Source: Candidatus Vogelbacteria bacterium CG22_combo_CG10-13_8_21_14_all_37_9 (GTDB lineage Bacteria; Patescibacteriota; Minisyncoccia; Phycocordibacterales; XYD1-FULL-46-19). From it: a stretch of DNA of 13,777 nucleotides. Position numbers and translations under genes: made by a program. The stretch spans positions 14,400 through 28,176 of the forward strand of contig PCSX01000028.1 of the NCBI GenBank assembly GCA_002772495.1, read 5' to 3'. The number at the start of each line of letters is the position of its first letter. Position 1 is the stretch's first letter. Shown here one piece after another: positions 7,016 through 13,777 of the stretch. Under the pieces are notes generated by a model that saw nothing but the letters and a program-made list of their open reading frames with translations, did no database searches and had not been told where the DNA came from.

Positions 7016-7666
7016 ATGATCTTATCTAAAATAATCACGGATTTATTTAAGCGTTTAGTCAATTTTCCACCGGTTTGGAATACCCTTCAATATTTAGTAG
7101 GAGCTAATAATTTTAAATATCAAATGTACCCATCCGTTTTTTCAGCTAAAAATGGACGTTTATTAGATTTCGGTTGTTCTTGTGGTAATAGTACCTCGGT
7201 TTTTTTAGATTTTGATTATACTGGCATTGATATTGATCCAGAAGCAATTGAAGCGGCAAAACGAAAATTTAAAAATTACCCTCAAATTAAATTTTTAGTG
7301 GCCGATTTAATAACTGGTCCATTTCAAACTAATTTTTTTGATCATATTTTATTTGCTGGAACGGCCCATCATTTAAAGACGGCTGAGCTGGAATTGATTA
7401 CTAAAAATCTTTTTTTATCGCTAAAACCTGGAGGAGAATTTCATTTTTTTGATCCCATAATCCAAAACGATAAAGATAACTTAATTACTAAATTGTTTTT
7501 ACGTTTTGACCAAGGTAAAAATATGCGAAGTCGTGAAGTTTTGGAGCAATTTTTTCGATCTAATGGTTATGATATTATCGAAACAAAAATTTTTAAGAGT
7601 CCTAATCGTCTGATAAAATTGCCAGACTTTCTTTATCTTAAAATTAATAAAAAAAGGGATGATTAA
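7016..7666 (+). CDS. small class I SAM-dependent methyltransferase
   Basis: A 216-aa SAM methyltransferase consisting of little beyond the catalytic Rossmann domain. RLLDFGCSCGNS at 48-59 is motif I, with Cys-Ser-Cys in place of the more common GxG spacing. IDIDPEAIE at 71-79 is the acidic ribose-binding segment, and AGTAHHL near 114-120 plus LKPGGE corresponds to the later motifs. It begins 2 nt after the preceding methyltransferase and its stop overlaps the YfhO-like gene by 8 nt, so all three are surely co-transcribed and probably coupled. No membrane segment is evident. The acceptor is unknown; a methyltransferase for a sugar hydroxyl or a carboxyl is the plausible class. Confidence 0.85.
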   Translation: MILSKIITDLFKRLVNFPPVWNTLQYLVGANNFKYQMYPSVFSAKNGRLLDFGCSCGNSTSVFLDFDYTGIDIDPEAIEAAKRKFKNYPQIKFLVADLITGPFQTNFFDHILFAGTAHHLKTAELELITKNLFLSLKPGGEFHFFDPIIQNDKDNLITKLFLRFDQGKNMRSREVLEQFFRSNGYDIIETKIFKSPNRLIKLPDFLYLKINKKRDD

Positions 7667-10010
7667 TTTTAGTAAAATATTTTACGGTAAAATATCGTCA
7701 AATCCGTATTATTTTTGGATCTTTATTATTGGGCCAATTATAATTTTATTCTTACCTTTATTATGGGGCAAAGTTTTTTTTGGAGGAGGGGGGGATTTAA
7801 CCCATGCTTCTTACCCAGCGCTTGAATTTTTTAAGACTCATTATTTATCAGGTTTAAACCCTCATTTATATTTGGGTTTTCCCTTGGCTTCTTCTTTTCA
7901 ATATGCTTATTTTAATCCCGCTTATTTATTAATTTTTAAGATTTTTGATTATTTAACAGCTTATCATTTAATCTTGTTTATAGACCTTCTCTTAACTGCT
8001 ATTTTTTCCTATTTATTATTTAGTAATCTTTTTTCAAATAAAAGTAGTTCAGTGTTGGCAACGGTAGTTTATGTTTTTAATCAATCTAGTTTATTTCGAT
8101 TACTCGGTTCGACTATTGCTAATGGCTTGTTTATCCTACCGGCGATCTATTGGTTAATCATCAAAATTAGTGCTGGTCGGTATTGGTACACAATCGGATT
8201 GGCTCTAGTTTTTGGTTATGCTTTTTTGAGTGCCCACTATCAATTTATTGTGATGGCTTTTGTCGGGGGATTGTTTTTTTTATTTTATCAAATTTGGATT
8301 CAATTTGATTCAAATAAATTAGTTTGGAAAAATTTTTATCCTGTAGCTTATTATTTCATAGGTTTATTGGGCGGTTTTTTGATTGGGGCACCTCAAATTC
8401 TCAATCTTTATCGTTTTTTTGGGTATACCACTCGGTCTGTGACGATTAACTATACTTATTTAAAAGGTTTTGATTTATTTAAATATCTTTTACCAAATCT
8501 AAATATTCAACAATTAACTAATCAAGAATTTCTCCCTTTTATTGGTATCGCACCATTATTTTTAGTTGTCATTGCTTTTATTTTTGTTTTAAATAAAAAA
8601 AATAATCTAGCTATTATGTCAGCAAGTGGCTTTATCTTATTTTTCTCTTTAATTTTTAAATATTCGCCGACGTCTTTTATCTTAAGACATTTGCCGGTTT
8701 TTCGATACTTTGCGGAACCAGGCCGTTGGCTTTATGTGGCTAATTTATTTTTAGCGATTTTAGTTGCTTTGGGTTTAGACTTTATTTTAAAAGAAAAAGA
8801 TTCAGATTTATTTCAGCGAATTTTGTTTTATCTTAAGAAGATTACGATCGTTATTTTTGTCTTATTTTTTATTGTCAATATTTTATTTTATTTACTGCGA
8901 GATATTATCATATCTGTTGTTCAGAATTATTTTGATCTTAATCTTTATGAAGGTACTTCTCATTTACCGATTGATTTTTATCATCAATTGATTGTTACTT
9001 TGATTGATAAATTATTTTCTAATTTTAGTCTCATTAATTTAAATGTGGTCTTATTTTTGGTGACATCTGGAGTTTTATATTTAATCTTAAAAAAATATCA
9101 TAGTAAACAATATTTAGGTTACATCTTAATTGGTTTAACAATTATTAATTTACTCGCATCTTTTTTCATTAATATTAGTTTCTTTGGTCGTAGTCAAGCT
9201 TTAAGTAGACCACAATTTGTTGAAATAATTAATCAAAGAGAAAATAATACTAATAATTTTCGAGTTTTTAGTTATTTAGTGGGGCAAGCTCAATACCAAA
9301 AAATTTCAGCTCTTCATCCCGAAGCGTCAAAAGAGGTTGAATTGTTTTCTCAAGAAGGATTAATTGGTAATATCAACGATTTTTCTCTACTTGGTGGCGT
9401 TGAAGGTAATATTGATCGAAAGGTTCAACAAATAATATTTTTATATTTGAACAATCAAGATAATTCTTTTACTGATAAAATATCTTTGTTGTCAGTCTTA
9501 AATACTAAATATATTGTGACCCCATATGAAATTAATGATAAAAATATAGATTTGATTTCAAATATTTCGGTCACAAAATTTAAAGTTCCACTTTATTTAT
9601 ATGAGAATAGAAAGGTTTTACCTAGAATATTTTTAGCTAAAGATGTCAATTATTTATCAGAAAATAATGATCAAATAAATCTAAAGACGATTCTCGATCC
9701 AATTAATGATTTTTCTCAAACCACTTTTATTGAATGTAATAATTGCCAACCAACTTCTAATGAAATGATTGATTCAGTTGATAATTTAGAAATTCAGGCT
9801 TATCATGATGAAGATATAAAAATTAATACTAATTTAAAACAAAATCGATGGCTAGTTGTTAGTAATGCCAAGGTTTTAGGTTGGAGAGTTTTTATCGATG
9901 GGATCGAACAAAAAATTTATCCAGCTAATTATATTTTACAGGGAGTTTTTGTCTCAGCTGGTGAACATACTGTAGAATTAATTTATCAGACAAAATGGTG
10001 GCAACTATGA
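7659..10010 (+). CDS. YfhO-like polytopic membrane protein (GT-C-type glycosyltransferase)
   Basis: A 783-aa integral membrane protein of the YfhO group, whose members have the GT-C fold and are thought to add sugars from polyprenyl-phosphate donors on the outer face of the membrane. The first helix is at about 16-40. The first outer loop carries GGGGDLTHASYP (42-53), whose Asp46 sits where GT-C enzymes keep their catalytic or metal Asp. About ten to twelve hydrophobic segments follow to about residue 520. A soluble outer domain then closes with the family's characteristic ending (GWRVFIDG, GEHTVELIY). YfhO proteins usually add a final transmembrane helix after this ending, but here the protein stops about five residues later. 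The natural donor could be the lipid-linked sugar made by the GT2 of the leftward operon. It overlaps the next GT4 by ATGA. Confidence 0.85.
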   Translation: MINFSKIFYGKISSNPYYFWIFIIGPIIILFLPLLWGKVFFGGGGDLTHASYPALEFFKTHYLSGLNPHLYLGFPLASSFQYAYFNPAYLLIFKIFDYLTAYHLILFIDLLLTAIFSYLLFSNLFSNKSSSVLATVVYVFNQSSLFRLLGSTIANGLFILPAIYWLIIKISAGRYWYTIGLALVFGYAFLSAHYQFIVMAFVGGLFFLFYQIWIQFDSNKLVWKNFYPVAYYFIGLLGGFLIGAPQILNLYRFFGYTTRSVTINYTYLKGFDLFKYLLPNLNIQQLTNQEFLPFIGIAPLFLVVIAFIFVLNKKNNLAIMSASGFILFFSLIFKYSPTSFILRHLPVFRYFAEPGRWLYVANLFLAILVALGLDFILKEKDSDLFQRILFYLKKITIVIFVLFFIVNILFYLLRDIIISVVQNYFDLNLYEGTSHLPIDFYHQLIVTLIDKLFSNFSLINLNVVLFLVTSGVLYLILKKYHSKQYLGYILIGLTIINLLASFFINISFFGRSQALSRPQFVEIINQRENNTNNFRVFSYLVGQAQYQKISALHPEASKEVELFSQEGLIGNINDFSLLGGVEGNIDRKVQQIIFLYLNNQDNSFTDKISLLSVLNTKYIVTPYEINDKNIDLISNISVTKFKVPLYLYENRKVLPRIFLAKDVNYLSENNDQINLKTILDPINDFSQTTFIECNNCQPTSNEMIDSVDNLEIQAYHDEDIKINTNLKQNRWLVVSNAKVLGWRVFIDGIEQKIYPANYILQGVFVSAGEHTVELIYQTKWWQL

Positions 10011-11110
10011 AAATCCTAGTAATTACTAAAACACTAGCGACTCATTCTGGTATGGGGCGCTATTCAGCTGGAGTAATTCAAGCTTTACGGGGTAGAGACT
10101 TAGAAGTTTCAGTGATCTCCGAAGATAAGACTAATTCTAATGATTTTTTGTTTTCTAAACTTTCAATTTTTAATTTAATTCGAAATATTTATCGGGTCCG
10201 TCGGACTAGTCGAGATTGTCAGATTGTCCACGCTTTTGATGGTTGGCCCTACAGTTTGTATGCTTATTTTGCCGTTTGGGGGACTAAAAAGTCTTTTTTG
10301 ATTAATATCGTAGGCACTTATTCTATCGCTGTTTTATATCATTGGCCTAAACGATATCTAATGTCTAAGGTGTATCAACGAGCCGATAATCTTTTATGTA
10401 TCAGTAATTTTATTCGCCAAAAATTGACTGAGGTTTTACCAAACATTAATTCAGCTACCGTTTATTTGGGTTTACCAGATTTACCTAAATTAAATCCTAA
10501 GGAGTTAGAAATTTTTCAACAACATTATGGTTTAATTAATCGGGGACCAATTATTTTGACAGTGGGGGAAATAAAAAACCGTAAAGGACAATTTCCAACT
10601 CTTCAAGCAGTGGCGGAATTAAAAAAAACTTACTCTAATATTCTTTATTGTGTCGTTGGGGATGTCGGTTCTCTTGGTTATTTAAACCAGATGAAAAATT
10701 TTATTATTGAAAATAATCTGGTTGATAATTTAAAGATTTTTACCGAAATCAATTCTGATCATGATCTGAGAGGTTTTTATCAAAGTGCCACTGTTTTCGC
10801 TCTTAATGCCGTTAATAATGATGAAGACCATCATTATGAAGGTTTTGGCCTAACTTTATTGGAAGCGGCCAGTTTTGGAGTACCAGTTGTCGCCAGTGAA
10901 AATAGTGGTACCTCTGAAGCCCTAGATCCTGGAATTAATGGCTATTTAACTAAACAAAATAATCCTAGTGATATTACTTCTAAAATTAAATTAATTCTTG
11001 AATCTAATCCTTTCATTATTGGTCAAAAAGGCGTAGAGTTTAGCTCACAGTTTACTTGGGAGAAAACCGCTGGACAATATTATCAATATTATTTAGAGAT
11101 AATAAAATAA
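10007..11110 (+). CDS. GT4 family glycosyltransferase (GT-B fold)
   Basis: A 367-aa retaining GT4 enzyme that should transfer a sugar from a nucleotide donor on the cytoplasmic side. The N-terminal acceptor domain begins MKILVITKT and has the glycine-containing SGMGRYS loop at 14-20. The donor domain starts near PIILTVGEIKNRKG (181-194). The E-x7-E signature is Glu278-Glu286 within EGFGLTLLE, followed by ASFGVPVVAS and an intact C-terminal helix. I choose ATG 10007, which overlaps the YfhO-like stop as ATGA and has GGTGG at 9997-10001 as a possible ribosome site. An ATG at 9995 would add MVAT before the canonical N-terminus. The linkage and sugar cannot be predicted. Confidence 0.92.
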   Translation: MKILVITKTLATHSGMGRYSAGVIQALRGRDLEVSVISEDKTNSNDFLFSKLSIFNLIRNIYRVRRTSRDCQIVHAFDGWPYSLYAYFAVWGTKKSFLINIVGTYSIAVLYHWPKRYLMSKVYQRADNLLCISNFIRQKLTEVLPNINSATVYLGLPDLPKLNPKELEIFQQHYGLINRGPIILTVGEIKNRKGQFPTLQAVAELKKTYSNILYCVVGDVGSLGYLNQMKNFIIENNLVDNLKIFTEINSDHDLRGFYQSATVFALNAVNNDEDHHYEGFGLTLLEAASFGVPVVASENSGTSEALDPGINGYLTKQNNPSDITSKIKLILESNPFIIGQKGVEFSSQFTWEKTAGQYYQYYLEIIK

Positions 11111-11124
11111 TTCGATATTAATTC

Positions 11125-12378
11125 ATGAAAGTAGTTATTTTAGCTGATGATTTTCCACCTTTAGTTAATGGGGGAGCGGCGGTAGTAGCTGGCACTATGT
11201 CTAAGCAACTAAAGACTTTAGGTTGTGAAATTTCAGTTATTACAACTTGTCGTGAAATTGAACAAGAAGGAGTAAAAAATGTTGATGGTATTGAAATTTA
11301 TTCTATTTATACTAATTATCATGAACGATGGCGTGCCTGGTTATCATTATATAATCCACAAACTATTTTAAAAGTTAAAAAATTACTTAAAGATTTAAAA
11401 CCTGATATTGTCCATGCTCATAATCTTCACTACTACTTATCTTATTATTGTTTAAAACTTTCCCAAAAAAGTGGAGCTAAGGTTTTTCTCTCCGCCCATG
11501 ATGTAATGTTGTTTGATTATGGAAAATTAAATACTAAGATTAAAATTTCTGTTAATGATTTGTCTTGTCAAATAAATTATCAAGTTAGTTGGTGGCAACA
11601 GTTAAAAGTTAATCGTTGGCGTTTTAATCCATTTCGTAATCTTTTTATTAAATATTGTTTACGATCGGTTGAAAAGATTTTTGCAGTCAGCGAGATGTTA
11701 AAAGAAGCTTTACAAATTAATGGTATTTCTCGACCGATTGAAGTAGTTAGGAATAGTATTGATTTAAAAGATTGGCTTTCAAAAAGAGATTTAGAGAAAA
11801 AATTTATCCAAGAATATAATTTGGAGAATAAAAAGATTATCCTATTTGTTGGGCATCCAAGTATTACTAAGGGGATTAAACAATTATTGTTAGCCTTTAA
11901 AGAAATTTATTCTCAACAATCAGAAATTATCTTGTTGATTGTTGGAGCTTATAATTCGATTGAGAAATTGATAAATGATCTCCAATTAAATTTTATTAAA
12001 GATCAAATTATTGTAGTCGACTGGGTTAGTCCAAGCTCTCTTTCTGTCGTATATCATGTTTCTCAAGTAGTAGTAATGCCTTCAATTTGTTTCGACACTT
12101 TTGGTCTAGTGACAGGGGAAGCGATGGCCGGTGGTCGGCCGGTGGTCGTATCTTGTTTAGCTGGGATTAGTGATTTGGTTAAAAAAACTGGTTCCGGATT
12201 AGTTGTTAATCCATTTAATCTTAAACAATTAAGTCAAGCTATTGAACATTTTCTGATTGACAAAAATGAAGCTGATCGAGTTGGTGGCCTTGGTCAAATG
12301 GCAGTGCAAGAATATCTTTCTCTTAATAAGACTACTGCTCTAATTTTGGCTGAATATAAGCGCGTGTTAAACTCCTAA
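11125..12378 (+). CDS. GT4 family glycosyltransferase with D-x7-E motif
   Basis: A 417-aa GT4-type enzyme. The N-terminus LADDFPPLVNGGAA has the typical glycine-rich donor or acceptor loop, HAHNLH near the middle of the first half is the usual interdomain region, and ILFVGHPSITKGIK starts the donor domain. The family E-x7-E signature reads D-x7-E here (Asp324, Glu332, in FDTFGLVTGEAMAGG). The second Glu and the GG-RPVVVS continuation are kept, so I expect an active enzyme with a modified diphosphate-binding site. It lies 14 nt after the previous GT4 and shares the fold but little obvious identity, so it most likely forms a different linkage. No Shine-Dalgarno precedes the ATG. Confidence 0.92.
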   Translation: MKVVILADDFPPLVNGGAAVVAGTMSKQLKTLGCEISVITTCREIEQEGVKNVDGIEIYSIYTNYHERWRAWLSLYNPQTILKVKKLLKDLKPDIVHAHNLHYYLSYYCLKLSQKSGAKVFLSAHDVMLFDYGKLNTKIKISVNDLSCQINYQVSWWQQLKVNRWRFNPFRNLFIKYCLRSVEKIFAVSEMLKEALQINGISRPIEVVRNSIDLKDWLSKRDLEKKFIQEYNLENKKIILFVGHPSITKGIKQLLLAFKEIYSQQSEIILLIVGAYNSIEKLINDLQLNFIKDQIIVVDWVSPSSLSVVYHVSQVVVMPSICFDTFGLVTGEAMAGGRPVVVSCLAGISDLVKKTGSGLVVNPFNLKQLSQAIEHFLIDKNEADRVGGLGQMAVQEYLSLNKTTALILAEYKRVLNS

Positions 12379-12381
12379 AGT

Positions 12382-13086
12382 ATGAAACAAGATCCAGTCA
12401 TTTATGATCAATTAAGTGCTGATTATTCAGCTAGACGTTATGCTGGGCCAATTAATACTTATACTAAATATATTTTTACTACCCGTCGTTTTATTTTCGG
12501 GACTTTTTTAAAGCGATTATTAAAAAATTTAACCCAACCAACTCTTTTTGAAATTGGTTGCGCTGATGGAGTTTTGGCTCGTTTTTTACGAGAACAATTT
12601 CCTGGTCAAATTGGACATTTTGTAGGAGTAGATATTTCACCAGCGATGGTTAAAATTGCTTCGACTGCTGGGATTACCGAGACTGATTTCTATTTACGGG
12701 ATCAAATTAGAGATGATACTAAATATGATGTGGTTTTAGAAATTGGAGTTCATACTGAAGATTGGGAAAGTGAATTGGATTATTGGAAACAACATCTCAA
12801 GATCGGTGGTTATGTAATTAAATCAGTGGTTGGTCGGGAGTCTTTTTATACTCGTCTTAAGCTGGCTCGAGAAAATTATGTTAAAGATTATCTTAGTTAT
12901 AAAGACTATGAAAATATTTTTAGACGTCAGTTTGAGATTGTTGAAGTTAAATCTTATGGTTTATTTATTCCTAAAATTTGGATTTGGCCTAAAATAGCAA
13001 AACCACTTCAGGTAGTTTTAGATAAAATTTTTGTTTGGTATCCAGAATTTTATCATGAGCGAATTTATTTATTAAAAAAACTTTAA
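12382..13086 (+). CDS. class I SAM-dependent methyltransferase
   Basis: A 234-aa methyltransferase starting 3 nt after the second GT4 stop. Motif I is LFEIGCADG at 55-63, the acidic segment is GVDISPAM at 82-89, and YDVVLEIGVHTED at 115-127 covers the later motif, which lacks the common E-H pair of Methyltransf_11 enzymes. The tail is rich in aromatic and basic residues (KIWIWPKIAKP), possibly a membrane-surface contact, but no clear transmembrane helix is seen. A terminal methyl group can cap glycan chains and stop their growth in other bacteria. Such a role is a guess here, based only on the position next to the glycosyltransferases. Confidence 0.85.
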   Translation: MKQDPVIYDQLSADYSARRYAGPINTYTKYIFTTRRFIFGTFLKRLLKNLTQPTLFEIGCADGVLARFLREQFPGQIGHFVGVDISPAMVKIASTAGITETDFYLRDQIRDDTKYDVVLEIGVHTEDWESELDYWKQHLKIGGYVIKSVVGRESFYTRLKLARENYVKDYLSYKDYENIFRRQFEIVEVKSYGLFIPKIWIWPKIAKPLQVVLDKIFVWYPEFYHERIYLLKKL

Positions 13087-13090
13087 ATTT

Positions 13091-13738
13091 ATGAGGATTC
13101 AAAAATTTGGACCAAATGAGTTATTCCCTGAAGTTAAAAAAAGGTTGATTACGACTAATATCGTTCTAGATATTGGCTGTGGCATTAACCCACAACAAAT
13201 GATTATTCCAGAAGTCAATATTTGTTGTGAACCTTTTCAAGAATATCTTGATCATTTACAGACCAAAGTTAAAAATTTATATGATCGCATTTTTTAATCC
13301 TTAAAGGTTCATGGAAAGATGTAGTCAATACTTTCCCAGAAAAATCTGTTGATACTATTTTTCTGATTGATGTGATTGAACATTTAGATAAAACTGAGGC
13401 TGAAATTTTATTAAAGCAAACTGAAAAAATTGCTCGAGTTCAAATCGCTATCTTTACCCCCTTAGGTTTTATGCCTCAACATCACGATAATGGTAAAGAT
13501 GCTTGGGGAATGAATGATGCTACTTGGCAGGAACATCGATCTGGGGTGGTTACCCGAAGATTTTGGGGATACTTGGGAGTTTTTTATATCTGAGGAATTC
13601 CATACTCAAAATAATCTGCATCAAAAAATAGATCAATCTTATGGAGCGATGTGGGCTGTTAAAACTATAGGTCCATTTCACAAAAGAAATCGTTTTAAAA
13701 TTATAGCTAAAAAAGTCTATTATTGGTTCAAAGACTAA
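13091..13738 (+). pseudogene. methyltransferase-like gene broken by two compensating frameshifts
   Basis: One gene split over two frames. The first 68 codons, with motif VLDIGCGINPQ at 25-35, run into TAA at 13295-13297. One extra T in the T6 run at 13290-13295 would continue the protein through RIFLILKGSW, FLIDVIEHLDK, IFTPLGFMPQ, GKDAWG and WQEHRSG. Removing one G from the G4 run at 13543-13546 returns to the first frame (GWLPEDFGDTW) and reaches the stop at 13736-13738. The corrected product would be 215 aa. The middle, out-of-frame part carries clear family-like conserved words, so the restored reading is right. Both defects lie in homopolymers and cancel, so base-call or assembly error near the sequence end is as likely as true decay. 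It starts 4 nt after the previous methyltransferase. Confidence 0.85.
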
Positions 13739-13746
13739 TCAACTTT

Positions 13747-13776
13747 ATTTATTAGAGTGCGATGTTTGAATACCTC
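13747..13776 (+). repeat. right copy of 30-bp terminal inverted repeat
   Basis: This is the reverse complement of 21-50 with one mismatch. It starts about 9 nt after the last rightward stop codon and runs to one base before the window end, so its true outer boundary cannot be seen. The outer bases (GAATACCTC) would form the first arm of the hairpin seen on the left. The A at 13772 replaces a G-C pair member of that hairpin, so the missing arm is expected to carry a T if the structure is selected. Confidence 0.9.
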
Positions 13777-13777
13777 G

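Noticed and set aside
13372..13593. Two overlapping small genes (13372-13593 and 13514-13738) read separately
   Set aside because: Together with 13091-13297 they are consecutive pieces of one methyltransferase-like protein in alternating frames.

Overview
This is an AT-rich (roughly one-third G+C by eye), densely packed bacterial locus for building a surface glycan or glycolipid. Every gene I can interpret is a glycosyltransferase, a sugar or lipid oxidoreductase, a transketolase half, a polytopic YfhO-type membrane protein or a SAM-dependent methyltransferase. TGA is used as a stop codon in several genes, so the standard bacterial code (11) applies. Most genes lack an obvious Shine-Dalgarno sequence. 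The AT bias, the short or overlapping junctions and the YfhO / GtrB-like GT2 / split transketolase content would fit a Patescibacteria (CPR) genome. That is an inference; other low-GC bacteria are not excluded.

The layout is two divergent operons fired from one short control region at about 5971-6077. The leftward operon (5970 down to 79) reads transketolase N-half, transketolase C-half, SDR dehydrogenase, GtrB/ArnC-like GT2, GMC flavin oxidoreductase, membrane-associated methyltransferase. A good sigma70-type promoter (TTGACT, 17 nt, TATTTT) sits directly in front of it. The rightward operon (6078 up to 13738) reads zinc-ribbon methyltransferase, small methyltransferase, YfhO-like membrane protein, two GT4 glycosyltransferases, a methyltransferase, and a last methyltransferase-like gene broken by two single-base indels that cancel in frame.

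A working model: the transketolase pair makes or remodels a ketose/pentose phosphate. The GT2 enzyme transfers a sugar to a polyprenyl-phosphate carrier. The GMC oxidase plus the SDR oxidise and re-reduce a sugar hydroxyl, a two-step epimerisation analogous in logic (not in fold for the oxidase) to DprE1/DprE2. The rightward genes elongate and methylate the glycan, and YfhO adds a sugar on the outer face. Five methyltransferase-type genes in under 14 kb point to a heavily methylated product.

Both ends of the window carry the same 30-bp sequence in inverted orientation (21-50 and 13747-13776, 29/30 identical), each just beyond the stop codon of the last gene of its operon. The left copy continues outward into an imperfect hairpin. 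This could be a genome-wide 3'-end repeat at which the assembly broke, or the boundary of a cassette. It is the least explained sequence here. I saw no tRNA, rRNA, CRISPR array, transposase or integrase, and no intergenic gap longer than about 110 bases.
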